DNA of 57,285 bases from Gammaproteobacteria bacterium (GCA_028293745.1 JAQGOF010000083.1:1-57285); one strand, 5' to 3'. Numbered from the stretch's first letter, positions 25,266-34,473 are shown. Translations and numbers: made by a program. Notes: generated from the sequence alone by a model not told the origin.

Positions 25266-25448
25266 CTAATGGAGAGTGATCTTTCCACTACGGGGCAATG
25301 ACGGAGCAAGGGCCAGCTCCGTCGCCTGCCGGCTTTGCCCGCCGCGGGCAGGCGCCTTCTGCTCGACCGTGACAGTCGCCAGCTGGAGCTGCTCAGGCGG
25401 CAAGTCGATCATCGACTCAAGGGTGGGCTTCGGCTTGCGGGTAGTCAT
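25266..25448 (-). CDS. Possible small protein, 60 aa
   Basis: The frame starts MTTRKPKPTLESMIDLPPEQ behind CGAGGTCCCC and ends SLPRSGKITLH. Codon third positions are strongly G/C, as in the real genes here. The N-terminus (basic stretch then an acidic helix, TLESMIDLPPEQ) looks like a designed terminus rather than random sequence. There is no family I know. Downstream, 25449-25727 holds only an imperfect GGCGCCCgGG/CCtGGGCGCC inverted repeat (25596-25605 and 25665-25674) beyond the end of mipA. Confidence 0.4.
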   Translation of the reverse strand: MTTRKPKPTLESMIDLPPEQLQLATVTVEQKAPARGGQSRQATELALAPSLPRSGKITLH

Positions 25449-25727
25449 GGGGACCTCGCTGTTCGTTCCGTTGCGACCGGACGTCGAGATGCCGTCGGCG
25501 TGGCAGGTCGGGTACGTGACCGGTCTGATGTCGTCCTATCCTCTGCGCCCGTCTACGTGATTTCCGCGACTCAGTGCTCGATCCGCAGTTTTCGAGGCGC
25601 CCGGGTTGGCGACAATTCGACCGAGTGTTGAATAGCGCACAGGATGCACTGGTATTTCGCCCATCCTGGGCGCCACGAATCCCTGGCGCAGCCAGAGCTC
25701 AGCTATTCAGGTCAGCGGTGCGGGCGA

Positions 25728-26600
25728 TCAGAATCGATACATGACGAACCCGCCGTACACCCGCTGCGTCTTGTCGGTCGTGACGGGGCTATTCGCGGCA
25801 TCTCCCTGCAGCCTTCCGTAACTCGCGTGCACTGCAAGTGACCAATGGTCCGTCAGCATGTAGCTGGCGCCCGCCGACACGCCCACTGAGTTGATCCCGG
25901 TTCTCGCTCGATACGGCGCAATCCCAGCTATCGTGCTTTGAGCGGCGTCCAGGCCGAAGAAGGTCATCGCATACTGGTTGTTGACCCAGGTCACTTCCGG
26001 TCCGATGGACAATGTCAGACGTTCCGTCGCGTGGTACTTCGCGTCGGCGCCGAGCGACGCCAGCACGCCCTCGTTATGGCCGGCTACGGAAACGGACCCG
26101 TGGACCGACAACCAGTCCATGTTATAGCTGGCAAACATCCCGCCACGCGCAGTTCCGGGAATGTCACCCCAGCCACGGAGGATGGGATCGTCGCTCGCTC
26201 GTCGGGGCTTGCGGGCATCGGCGCCAATGGCCAGACCGACCGCCCAATGCTCGGTATGCAGAAGATAGGCGCCGATTCCAGCCGGTGCGCCGCCGCCGCC
26301 CGGGACTCCCCCAACAAAGTACCGGTCATAGCTGATGCTCACGATAGGAACGCCATGGCTGAAGTCGTAACGGCTTCCGGGATACCGCGCCCCGTTGATG
26401 ACGCCAGCGCCCAGTTGAAATTTCCATTTGTCGCTGAATGGGTCGGGCACACTGGAACTGTCATTTGCATCCGCTGCGGCGGGCTGTACATCGTTGGCAT
26501 CGGCCCTGTTTTCTGCCGCTGTGGACCGCGTACTCGGTGTCAACATAGCCAGTGGTAAGATCAATCCGAACGCAATCCTGGGCAGGCGAAAGGGATCCAT
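25728..26600 (-). CDS. mipA: MipA/OmpV family outer-membrane protein
   Basis: 290 residues from the ATG at 26600. The basic N-terminus (MDPFRLPRIAFGLILPLAML) is a Sec signal; earlier in-frame ATGs would add acidic residues. KWKFQLGAGVINGARYPGSR opens a beta-barrel rich in alternating strands, with SHGVPIVSISYDRYF and the C-terminal strand QRVYGGFVMYRF ending in Phe, as BAM substrates do. MipA links MltA and PBP1b in E. coli and is associated with polymyxin or oxidative stress in other bacteria. It is divergent from a two-component system that probably controls it. Confidence 0.85.
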   Translation of the reverse strand: MDPFRLPRIAFGLILPLAMLTPSTRSTAAENRADANDVQPAAADANDSSSVPDPFSDKWKFQLGAGVINGARYPGSRYDFSHGVPIVSISYDRYFVGGVPGGGGAPAGIGAYLLHTEHWAVGLAIGADARKPRRASDDPILRGWGDIPGTARGGMFASYNMDWLSVHGSVSVAGHNEGVLASLGADAKYHATERLTLSIGPEVTWVNNQYAMTFFGLDAAQSTIAGIAPYRARTGINSVGVSAGASYMLTDHWSLAVHASYGRLQGDAANSPVTTDKTQRVYGGFVMYRF

Positions 26601-26677
26601 CGATTCTGTTTCCATTTGACGACATGGGGCGGTACTGGGCTCGGGCGAAAGCACTCCATGATCGTAGGAGATCAAGT

Positions 26678-26742
26678 CTTACTGCTCACTTACCAAGGTC
26701 CGTTTTTTTCCGGTAAGTCGCCGGTAAGGTTCCAACGGTAAT
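26678..26742. promoter_or_regulatory. GGTAAG box array for the OmpR-type response regulator
   Basis: Toward mipA, two boxes on the minus strand occur 11 bp apart (CTTACT at 26678-26683, CTTACC at 26689-26694). Toward the regulator gene, GGTAAG occurs at 26712-26717 and 26723-26728, also 11 bp apart, with GGTAAT at 26737-26742. Eleven-bp direct repeats are the usual recognition pattern of OmpR/PhoB-family dimers. The array sits in the divergent promoter, so it probably controls both transcripts. Confidence 0.65.
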
Positions 26743-26751
26743 ATCTTTCAC

Positions 26752-27438
26752 ATGAACCGAGTTGCATTGGTCGAGGACCAGCAGCGCTTGTCGGCGCTTT
26801 TGGTCAAGGCGCTACTCAATGCCGGCATTGAGACCGACACCTTCGACCAGATGGAGCCGGCGTCGCTCGCTGCCGGCAACAACGTCTACGCGGTCCTCGT
26901 CATCGATCGTGGTTTACCCGATGGCGATGGACTCGATCTCGTGCGGCGACTGCGTGCCGCTTCGATTCGAACACCGTGCCTGATGCTGACGGCCCGAGAT
27001 GCGTTGCATGATCGGGTGGAAGGACTCGAATCGGGCGCGGACGACTATTTGACCAAGCCGTTTTCCATGGACGAGTTCGTGGCGCGCGTTCGGGCACTGA
27101 TGCGCCGTCCACCGACGCTGCAAAGTCTGACGCCTGAATTCGGCGACACCCAGATTCGCCCGGCCGAGGGATGCATGACGTGTGGATCGGAAACGGTGAC
27201 GCTCGCGCCGGCCGAATTGCAGATCATGGTTGTTCTAATCCGAGCCGGCGGTACGACGGTGCGCCGCTCAGCTCTCGAGGTGGCGGCTTGGGGTCTCGGC
27301 GAAGCGGTTACACCCAATGCTCTCGATGTCGCAATGCACCGGCTAAAAAGAAAACTCGTGGCGATCAACTCCACCCTGCAAATCGTCAACGCGCGAGGGT
27401 ATGGCTATGCGCTTCGCTTCCTTCCGCTTTCTACGTAG
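26752..27438 (+). CDS. OmpR-family response regulator
   Basis: 228 residues. Receiver domain (1-118): acidic pair E8/D9, phospho-acceptor D52 (VLVIDRGLPDGDG), T80 and K102 (SGADDYLTKPF). The C-terminal winged helix (about 140-225) ends LQIVNARGYGYALRFL, as in QseB/PmrA/TctD-like proteins. The gene overlaps the sensor kinase by about 30 bases. The promoter carries GGTAAG boxes shared with mipA, so autoregulation and mipA control are likely. Confidence 0.93.
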   Translation: MNRVALVEDQQRLSALLVKALLNAGIETDTFDQMEPASLAAGNNVYAVLVIDRGLPDGDGLDLVRRLRAASIRTPCLMLTARDALHDRVEGLESGADDYLTKPFSMDEFVARVRALMRRPPTLQSLTPEFGDTQIRPAEGCMTCGSETVTLAPAELQIMVVLIRAGGTTVRRSALEVAAWGLGEAVTPNALDVAMHRLKRKLVAINSTLQIVNARGYGYALRFLPLST

Positions 27439-28837
27439 CCTGGCTGCGCAGCTGCTATGCACCTACGTAGCAGCCGTGATACTAACGATGTGCCTCATCG
27501 CGGGTGTCATAGAGTTCGGCGTTGGCCGGGATGCCGAAGTGGCTACGCAATGGCAATTGAGAAAGGCCGCGGATCTGATCCACCACGGTCTGCGGTTCGA
27601 CTCGGAGGGAGTGCCGCGCGCGATTGTGCCTCTTTCCCCCGATTTCTCAGCGGTGTTTGACGACTTCGCGGACGAGCTGAAATACCGGGTTCTCGATCGG
27701 TCCGGCGGCGTAGTCCTCAGTTCCGAGGCTAACGCGATCGCACTCGCTCCTCCCGGTCAGGCGTTCGATCCGACGCTGGGTTCGTACATGCTCAACTCCG
27801 GCGGCCAGAAGCTAATGGTCCTGACGGAACCGATGGTGCATGGCACGCAAACCTATTACATCCAGGTCGCCATCAGTAAACGCCTCGCGGCGTTCGCACG
27901 GACGCTCAGTACGCACATACGGGTCAACAGTATGTTGCGATTCCCGCTTGCTTCGGTGGTGCTGGTGATAGTCGCGGTTTATTTCACATTGCGTAAAGTG
28001 TTGAAGCCGCTACGCGAGGCCTCCGGCGCCGCGGCACGCATCGATGCTCACAACCTATCAAAGCGACTGCCTACGCGAAACCTTCCGAACGAATTCCTTC
28101 CGCTTGTCGACGCGTTCAATCTGACACTCGACCGGCTGGAGAAGGGATACATCGTACAACGCGCATTCCTGGCCGGCGCGGCCCATGAATTGAAAACTCC
28201 CCTCGCTCTGATCCGTGCGGAAATCGACTTGGACGGCACCACTGACCGCGAGGCTCTGCTTCATGAAATTGACCGCATGGCGCGCCAGGTCAATCAACTG
28301 TTACATCTGGCCGAAGCGAGCGAGACCCAGAACTACGTGTTCGAATCTGTTGATCTGGCCGCAGTGGCGGAGGATGTCGCCGACTATCTGCGACGCCTGG
28401 CGGAACGCCGCGAAGTGTATCTGGACGTTCGCTGCGCACCGGGGATCTCTGTCTTGCAAGCCGACCGGGGAGCGTTGTTCATGCTCCTCAAGAACCTTGT
28501 AGAAAACGCCATTCAGCACTCCCCGGTGAGCGGCGTTGTTGCGGTGACGGTGGATACCGATCATCTATGCATCCGCGATGAAGGACCGGGAATCGCCGCC
28601 GATGAACTACCGAAACTGTTCAGGCGATTCTGGCGAGGTCCAATGCGTCGCAATGACGGGGCTGGGCTGGGACTATCAATCTGTGCGGAGATTGCAGCGG
28701 CACACAAGTGGGAGCTCACCCCGCGGAGCACCGGGCGTGGAGCGGAGTTCATACTCTCCTTCCGCGCGAACACGGTGAGGAATGTTAGTGAAGGCGCGGC
28801 GCTCGCTACGGCAGGTAGTGTGGCGGAGCATTGGTAG
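27407..28837 (+). CDS. Two-component sensor histidine kinase
   Basis: 476 residues from ATG 27407 (GAGGG eight bases earlier; ATG 27401 is the alternative). A transmembrane helix at about 11-33 and another at about 181-197 flank a periplasmic sensor of about 145 residues. HAMP is followed by the HisKA box AAHELKTPLALIRAEI (His260) and by HATPase motifs NLVENAIQHSP, IRDEGPGIAADELPKLFRRF and GAGLGLSICAEIAA. All N, G1, F and G2 boxes are present. It is the partner of the overlapping regulator; the layout is QseC/TctE-like. The signal is unknown. Confidence 0.92.
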   Translation: MRFASFRFLRSLAAQLLCTYVAAVILTMCLIAGVIEFGVGRDAEVATQWQLRKAADLIHHGLRFDSEGVPRAIVPLSPDFSAVFDDFADELKYRVLDRSGGVVLSSEANAIALAPPGQAFDPTLGSYMLNSGGQKLMVLTEPMVHGTQTYYIQVAISKRLAAFARTLSTHIRVNSMLRFPLASVVLVIVAVYFTLRKVLKPLREASGAAARIDAHNLSKRLPTRNLPNEFLPLVDAFNLTLDRLEKGYIVQRAFLAGAAHELKTPLALIRAEIDLDGTTDREALLHEIDRMARQVNQLLHLAEASETQNYVFESVDLAAVAEDVADYLRRLAERREVYLDVRCAPGISVLQADRGALFMLLKNLVENAIQHSPVSGVVAVTVDTDHLCIRDEGPGIAADELPKLFRRFWRGPMRRNDGAGLGLSICAEIAAAHKWELTPRSTGRGAEFILSFRANTVRNVSEGAALATAGSVAEHW

Positions 28838-28899
28838 CGTTGTATGGGTTCGTGCTTGGCTCGAGCTCGGCAGCAGAGGCCCGGGCTGGGCCCTGCATT

Positions 28900-29923
28900 T
28901 CAACGCACCGTGTTTTGAGCCGTCACGGTGCTACCGGCGACCTTCTCGAGCAATTTCTTCCGGTTGTGGCGCAGATCGACCCCGGAGCGCGCCGCAGGAT
29001 AGGGTCTGTCGCCCATCGTGCCTTCCCAGAGTACGCGGTTGTAGTCGGAGGCGTCGTTCAGGTCTTCCTTGGCGAAGGTGAATCCTTGTGTCTTCTGCGC
29101 CCACCAGCCGGCATCGTGGAGTGGCCGTGGAACCGATTGGGAGTCCCGGCGCGCCAGCTGAGCTGGAATGGGCAGTTGAGTCGCCAGCAGCAGCTGGGAT
29201 GGGATCGCCTTGAAGCTCCAATCGGGCTCTTCGCTGATCGCAAAGATATCGGTCATCGGCCGCACCCCGCCATCGTGGAGGCTCAGATGCCCGAGACCGA
29301 GAATGTCCTCGATCGTGCGCAGCATGTTGATCGTCGCGTAGCGCGTCGATACCACCTTTCCGTGCCTGACGTACGGGCCCACCACGTAGGCAGTACTGCG
29401 ATGCGCATCGATATGGTCAGGACCGTCCTGCGCATCGTCCCTCAGCCCAGACGCCGGCGTTGCGCTTGTACGTGTGGACGTTGTCGTCCTGTCCGCCGGC
29501 AACATAGAAAGCACTTCCATCCGGCGCCCAGGCGACCCCACTGAACGCGTTCGGCACTGGAACCGCCTGCTGCTGTAGCGGTGTCCCTTTGGAGATGTCG
29601 AATACAAAAACGAACTCGGTGGACGTCGCCAGGTCTTTGTTGCCCTTGGCATCCGCATTGAGGTTGAAGCCGCTGGTCAGGACCAGCAGCGTCTTGCCGT
29701 CCGGGCTGACCGCGGTCGTCTCGGCCTGACCGACCGTGTAATCCGGAGCCGCGGCCACATGCGGATTGAGAGCCTGGAACATCGAGCCGGGAGCGGCAGT
29801 TGGACTGATTGTCTGTCCAGTCGGTATCGCGATGGAATCGGCGGCGGGCGCTGCGCCTGCGTAGAGCAAGAACAAGCCTGTGAGGGTGCCTGAGGTTCTG
29901 ATACTGGAAAGCACGCGTCTCAT
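28900..29923 (-). pseudogene. YncE-like beta-propeller/alkaline phosphatase protein, middle deleted
   Basis: From ATG 29923 a signal peptide (GTLTGLFLLYAGAAPAA) leads into a beta-propeller start (AETTAVSPDGKTLLVLTSGF, FSGVAWAPDGSAFYVAGGQD). This is followed abruptly by the C-terminal part of the bifunctional YncE/phosphoesterase family: DDAQDGPDHIDAHRSTAYVV, ATINMLRTIEDILGLGHLSL. The two parts are in different frames and join near 29440. Full-length members are around 900 residues; the rest of the propeller and the nucleophile half of the phosphatase are missing. It is divergent from the TonB receptor, perhaps once its partner in substrate uptake. Confidence 0.8.
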
Positions 29924-30018
29924 TAAGTCTTCTCCCGCCTGTCAAACATACGCAACGTAATCCGGATATATGACAGGGCGATGTGCCGCGTGTGACAGGC
30001 AAGCTCTCCAGGTTCCCC

Positions 30019-32178
30019 ATGCATAGAAAAATCAGAATCATCTTGGCGGTGCGCAGTCCAATTCCGTTCCCGCAGACGACTACAGCCCATCCGAAGTGTC
30101 ACCTCAATGCGCTCGTGGCGGCAGCTCTGATGCTCGCCTCGTCTGCGAACGCGGAAGTGGCGCCCGCGGGCGATGCGTCGAATCTCGACGCGGTTCAGGT
30201 CACCGCTAACCGGTTCGCCGAGCAGGTCCAGGAGGTCCCCAACTCGATAGAGGTAATCGGCGCCGAGGAACTGCGCGCGCGCGGCGTCAACGATCTGCGC
30301 ACAGCGTTGTCGCTACTCGGCGGGGTGTCGGTGGCGCCCGGCGGGGACGAGGGACCGGCCGCTGCCGTGCCTAGCCTGCTCGGGCTGCGGGAAGTCGATG
30401 ACTTCGAGCTGCTGATTGACGGCGTACCGGCAGGCGGGGCGTTCATCCCGCAGTTCGCCACGCTTGACCTGAGCAATGTTGAACGAATCGAAGTACAGCG
30501 CGGTCCGGCGCCAGTGTTGTATGGCACCACTGCATTCGCCGGCACCATTAACCTGATCCACTATGCTGCCGGGTCTGCTGAGAAGCGAATCAACCTTGCC
30601 TACGGCACATTCGGGTCTGTCGAGGGCAGCGCGTCCACGGTACTCGTACAGAGTGAGTACCGCGCGTCGCTCGGCGTGGACGGCGCGCGGGAGCGCTACT
30701 CTGACTCACGCTCAGGCCTGGATCGTGGCCATCTGCTGTTGCGTAACGCGATGGATATTGACGGAGGTGAGGCTCGCCTGGATCTGGACGCGACGATACA
30801 ACACCAACGACCCGCCAGCCCACGGCCGCTGGAAGGTGCAGCGTTTGATCCCGAGACACCGCTCGACTTCAACCAGAATCCGGCGGACGGAAAGATCGAC
30901 ACCAACCGCTTTCAATTGACCGGCGGCTATGACAAGAATGTCAGTGTGGGTTCGTGGGGTACTACGCTGTCGGTGACTCACACCCACACCCAACTCGTGC
31001 AGGGGTTCTTCAATCCGGACAGCGACGCCGCCAGCGGACCCGACAACGCCACTGGTTTTCACGAGGCGCGCAATTTGACCGAAGCTTATTTGGACACCCA
31101 CGTCACGCACCGCTTCGGCAGCAGCCTCGTGGCCACTTTCGGCGCCAGCGAGCTTTACGGGCGGGCCCATCAGGACTCACAGGTCTTCAGCTACACCGTT
31201 CCGGATGACGGCAGTCTCCCAAACCCGAGCGGCGAGGGCACGCCGCAAGACTCTGGGTACCTGTCCGACCGCCGCAGCTTTGCCGGGACCTATGCGCAGA
31301 CGCGCTGGAATCTCACACGGAATCTGGGCCTCCTCGCGGGCCTGCGCCTGAACCATACCGACGAGCGGCGCAGCAGTGGGACACTCGACGGCACGCAAGA
31401 GCAGCGCGCCAGCACCACGCGGCTCAGCGGTTCCTTTGGCGCCAACTGGCGCGTTTGGCAGGACGCAGAAGGCGATCTCGACGATGTAGTGCTGTATGCC
31501 AGCTATGGAAATACCTTCCAGACACCGCAGATCGATTTCGGTCCCGACAACCAGGGGCCGCTGCTTCGCCCGGAGACCGCGCGCAGCTACGAATCGGGCA
31601 TCAAAGCCGATGGTTTCGACGGACGTTTCAGTGCCGAGCTGAGTGTCTTCTGCGTCGACTTCGCTAACCAGCCAGTGGCCACTGTAGTCGACAACACGCC
31701 GGCGCTGGTGAATGGCGGCCGTGAGCGCTACAAGGGTGCGGAACTGGAATTGAATTATCGCCTGGTGCAGCGGCTGGCGCTCAGCGCGAACTACAGCTAC
31801 AACGATGCGCGCTACCGCGACTTCCAGACTGTGATCGATGGCGCTAGCGTGCAGCTCGCCGGCAACCAACTACTGCTTTCGCCACACGACCTGGCGGGAC
31901 TCGGGCTGACCTACGGCGGCGGCGATGGATTCCAGGCATCGTTGGTTGCCAACTACGTTGGCAACCGCTACCTGGACATGCAGAACACCGTCAACGCCGG
32001 ATCCTACATCACGGTGGATAGCACGCTCGGCTACGCCTTTCGCGGCTATTCGATTTCGGTCAGCGGCTACAACCTGACCAATCGCCGTGATCCGGTGTTG
32101 CGGAGCGAACTGGGGGAAGGACAGTTTTATCTGCTCCCGGGACGGCGGCTGTTCGTCAGAGTCTCCGCGTCGTTGTAA
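30019..32178 (+). CDS. TonB-dependent outer-membrane receptor
   Basis: 719 residues from ATG 30019 (an in-frame GTG twelve codons earlier is less likely). The signal region LNALVAAALMLASSANA is followed by a TonB-box-like LDAVQVTANRF. The plug domain has VPNSIEVIGAEELRARGVND, FELLIDGVPAGGAF and VERIEVQRGPAPVLYGTTAF. A 22-strand-type barrel ends LLPGRRLFVRVSASL. It imports a ligand using TonB energy. Lack of an adjacent siderophore system leaves the ligand open; the damaged YncE/phosphatase neighbour hints at phospho- or carbohydrate compounds. Confidence 0.92.
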   Translation: MHRKIRIILAVRSPIPFPQTTTAHPKCHLNALVAAALMLASSANAEVAPAGDASNLDAVQVTANRFAEQVQEVPNSIEVIGAEELRARGVNDLRTALSLLGGVSVAPGGDEGPAAAVPSLLGLREVDDFELLIDGVPAGGAFIPQFATLDLSNVERIEVQRGPAPVLYGTTAFAGTINLIHYAAGSAEKRINLAYGTFGSVEGSASTVLVQSEYRASLGVDGARERYSDSRSGLDRGHLLLRNAMDIDGGEARLDLDATIQHQRPASPRPLEGAAFDPETPLDFNQNPADGKIDTNRFQLTGGYDKNVSVGSWGTTLSVTHTHTQLVQGFFNPDSDAASGPDNATGFHEARNLTEAYLDTHVTHRFGSSLVATFGASELYGRAHQDSQVFSYTVPDDGSLPNPSGEGTPQDSGYLSDRRSFAGTYAQTRWNLTRNLGLLAGLRLNHTDERRSSGTLDGTQEQRASTTRLSGSFGANWRVWQDAEGDLDDVVLYASYGNTFQTPQIDFGPDNQGPLLRPETARSYESGIKADGFDGRFSAELSVFCVDFANQPVATVVDNTPALVNGGRERYKGAELELNYRLVQRLALSANYSYNDARYRDFQTVIDGASVQLAGNQLLLSPHDLAGLGLTYGGGDGFQASLVANYVGNRYLDMQNTVNAGSYITVDSTLGYAFRGYSISVSGYNLTNRRDPVLRSELGEGQFYLLPGRRLFVRVSASL

Positions 32179-32244
32179 GCAAGACTCCGGTGGAGATGCC
32201 GCGCACGATGGGCGCGATCTGGCTAACGGGATAGGAGAGCACTA

Positions 32245-32783
32245 ATGGCCGGGATGACAGGCGGATGTTTGTGCTCGAACGTACGCTATCGCGTTACGCG
32301 CTCAGTATAGCTAACGCCGGTCTGTTCTCATCGGCCCCGTGGCTCGCAATGTTCGCCGCCACCAATCTCGCCGCCGTCGTCTCGGACCGCATGGTTGAGC
32401 GTGGCGTGCGCCTAACGACCTGCCGCAAGCTGATGCAATGCGCTGGTCTCCTGGTATCCGCCGCATTCCTGCTCGCGATCCGCGAAGCGCATTCACCCAC
32501 AATGGCTCTGGTGCTCATGTGCGCAGCAACCGGCGCACTAGGATGGGCGTGGTCCGGCTTCGCGCCGGGCTTTCTCGATGTCGCTCCGCGCCACGACGCC
32601 GTGCTCTTCGGATTCAGTAATACCTTCGCAACCATTCCCGGCATCGTCGGCGTCGCTGCAACCGGGTGGCTCGTTGACGTCACTGGCACTTACTCGGCAG
32701 CCTTCGTCCTTACAGCAGTTGTCAGCACCGCGGGCGCGCTGATTTTTGGGTTCCTCTTTGATGCCCGCCCGATCGTCGATTGA
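32245..32783 (+). pseudogene. Chimeric remnant: 5' end of a GFA gene joined to the 3' half of an MFS transporter
   Basis: ATG 32245, behind GGAGAG, starts MAGMTGGCLCSNVRYRV, the canonical first strand of GFA proteins (GGCLCxxVRYRV). It stops at 32310. In another frame, from about 32295, the sequence becomes an MFS transporter of the ACS/SLC17 type: YALSIANAGLFSSAPWLAMF, then RKLMQCAGLLVSAAFLLAI, APGFLDVAPRHDAVLFGFSN and FATIPGIVGVAATGWLVDVT. Only the last six or so membrane helices remain. Two genes have been fused by loss of everything between them. Confidence 0.75.
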
Positions 32784-32807
32784 CCAGCGCGCATCCGCCC
32801 CGTGATA

Positions 32808-33371
32808 TCAGAGTGGCATCAGCCCGTAACCCTGATGCTCAAGTGTAGTGATGGTGGTCAGGGCTGACAGCGCCAGGGTAACTTCGGGCGCAATCCACTC
32901 GTACTGATCCTGGTGCTCGGCGGCCGCCTGCCCGCAGACCGCCACATCCACGCCGGCGTTGCGCAGTTCTCGGATCAAGTCGAGGTTAGGATTGTCGATG
33001 CCGTACTTCTGCCGGTAGTGCTCGTTATCGAGCGCGCCATCGGTAGCCGCCCCGTACATCACGGCGACGAATTTCAGGTGGTTCAGCGGTACGCCGGCCG
33101 AAGCGTACAGGTTGACCGCGCGCGCCACTCGGTCCAATGAAGGATTAACCTCGTCAGGCTTGCTCCCCGCGTTCGTGACCGAAAAGACGACTTTGTATGT
33201 CTCGTTTCGCTGGGGCTGATACGCCGCCTTGGGCAGCGGATGCATCTTGCCAAGGCCCGGAAGGGCAGGCGTTTGCCAGAATTCCTGCGACGAGGCATCG
33301 CCAACCGCGAGCGCTGAAGCGCTCACTCCGAGCATGACCGTCAAGAGGACTGTACGTTGGATCGCCTTCAT
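32808..33371 (-). CDS. Exported DsrE/DsrF-like protein
   Basis: 187 residues from the ATG at 33371. A signal peptide (MKAIQRTVLLTVMLGVSASA) precedes a DsrE-fold: NETYKVVFSVTNAGSKPDEV, ARAVNLYASAGVPLNHLKFV, AVMYGAATDGAL and NAGVDVAVCGQAAAEHQDQY. The conserved Cys in VAVCGQ is where DsrE proteins carry sulfur. It ends TLEHQGYGLMPL. Periplasmic DsrE proteins are thought to bind thiols or small ligands; none is nearby. It is complete. Confidence 0.87.
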   Translation of the reverse strand: MKAIQRTVLLTVMLGVSASALAVGDASSQEFWQTPALPGLGKMHPLPKAAYQPQRNETYKVVFSVTNAGSKPDEVNPSLDRVARAVNLYASAGVPLNHLKFVAVMYGAATDGALDNEHYRQKYGIDNPNLDLIRELRNAGVDVAVCGQAAAEHQDQYEWIAPEVTLALSALTTITTLEHQGYGLMPL

Positions 33372-33415
33372 GGGATGTGTTTCCCGGTTGTGAGCCCATG
33401 AGTACACATTTAGAT

Positions 33416-33515
33416 TTACAGGTATTGCGCGAGCATGTCGGCGAGCCGCCCGGGCATTCCATTTGAAACGACCGCCTCATGTAGCTCGTGGACCAGGGCG
33501 GGAGCTGCAGGGCTA
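33416..33515 (-). pseudogene. Possible C-terminal remnant of an unknown gene
   Basis: After the CBS gene stop, a minus-strand frame reads ALVHELHEAVVSNGMPGRLA and DMLAQYL before a stop at 33416. The composition and helical pattern look like a genuine protein end, but no start exists and I cannot name the family. It may be another truncated gene. Confidence 0.25.
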
Positions 33516-33519
33516 CCGT

Positions 33520-33996
33520 TCAAGCCGTCGCCCACTCTCCCCTCGGGACACAGATGGCGGCGAGCGTGTCCGCGACCTCCTCCTCGGTGACCTTCGGATG
33601 CGGGGCGGTTTGTTCCCGGTCAGCTTCCCTCGCTAAATCCGCGAGTGAAACGATCCCGACGAGCGCGTTCTGCTCATCGACCACCGGCATTCGGCGGATT
33701 TGGGCCTTGCGCATGGCGGTCTCGGCCTCAGCCAGTCCGTCGCCTGGGTGGCAGGTGACCAGCTGCTTGGCCATCGCATCGCCAACGCGCAGGTCGCGAA
33801 GTGGTTTTCCCTGAAATAACGCGCTCATGCAAATGTCCCGGTCGGTCACCACGCCGACCACGGGGGTGACGCCATCGGCAGCGCAAACGGGGAGGCATCC
33901 ACAGTCATAGCTCCACATGAGCTGTGCCGCATGCTCGAGCGAATCGCCGGGGCGGCATGACTGCACGGTTTTCGTCATGAGCTGTTCTACACGCAC
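33520..33996 (-). CDS. CBS-domain protein
   Basis: 158 residues from a GTG at 33996 behind GGAGGAG; a Met six codons later is the alternative. Two CBS motifs: VQSCRPGDSLEHAAQLMWSY with GVVTDRDICMSAL, and VTCHPGDGLAEAETAMRKAQ with RRMPVVDEQNALVGIVSLAD. Paired CBS motifs (a Bateman module) bind adenosyl ligands such as AMP or ATP and often act as free-standing regulators. It is likely cytoplasmic and stress-associated, like DUF1269, DUF2267 and DUF2383 in this window. Confidence 0.9.
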   Translation of the reverse strand: MRVEQLMTKTVQSCRPGDSLEHAAQLMWSYDCGCLPVCAADGVTPVVGVVTDRDICMSALFQGKPLRDLRVGDAMAKQLVTCHPGDGLAEAETAMRKAQIRRMPVVDEQNALVGIVSLADLAREADREQTAPHPKVTEEEVADTLAAICVPRGEWATA

Positions 33997-34164
33997 GAGT
34001 GATCTCCTCCGGGGAATCCTGAGTCCGAACGAGTGTACGCACCGAATCTTCGGGGGTTCCCGTCTGAGATGTCTAGCAGTCCCGGGACACAATCTTGCTC
34101 ATGCAATTACGAAGATCGAAAGGACTGATCCGAAGGGTAGTCGTTGCAACCGGTGGAGGACGCG

Positions 34165-34473
34165 ATGGACGGTCACGTTGCGCCGTGCGCGGCTGCGATT
34201 CTGCTTGCGGTCAGCTTGGTTGTGGCTTGCCAGCCGAATCCGAATCCCACTCCAGCTCCGATTCCGGCTCCTAACCCTAGGCCGAACCCAAACGACCCGA
34301 GTCCAAGCGACCCGACCGTTCCGCAGATACCGGCACCAAACCCGATACCGACACCAAACCCGAACGGGCAACCCGGGCGGCGGATTTCCCCGCAAGCGCA
34401 AATCGTCACCCAACGCGACGTCGTTAAGTGCCGCGAGCTATGCGCGGGAATACGAAGTGGTCGCCTCATTTGA
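34165..34473 (+). CDS. Small proline/asparagine-rich lipoprotein
   Basis: 102 residues from ATG 34165 (GGAGG five bases upstream). The signal AAAILLAVSLVVAC ends in a lipobox, with the lipid Cys directly followed by a Pro-Asn-Pro rich linker (QPNPNPTPAPIPAPNPRPNP and further repeats). The tail QIVTQRDVVKCRELCAG has two cysteines. A shift of frame near 34448 would give REYEVVASFDCEC, so the original end may have been longer and richer in cysteine. Probably surface or periplasmic; function unknown. Confidence 0.5.
   Translation: MDGHVAPCAAAILLAVSLVVACQPNPNPTPAPIPAPNPRPNPNDPSPSDPTVPQIPAPNPIPTPNPNGQPGRRISPQAQIVTQRDVVKCRELCAGIRSGRLI

Noticed and set aside
34230..34380. Repetitive CCGAATCC/CCAAACCC stretch as a possible tandem repeat or CRISPR-like array
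   Set aside because: The repeats are imperfect and simply encode a Pro-Asn linker of a lipoprotein; there are no regular spacers.
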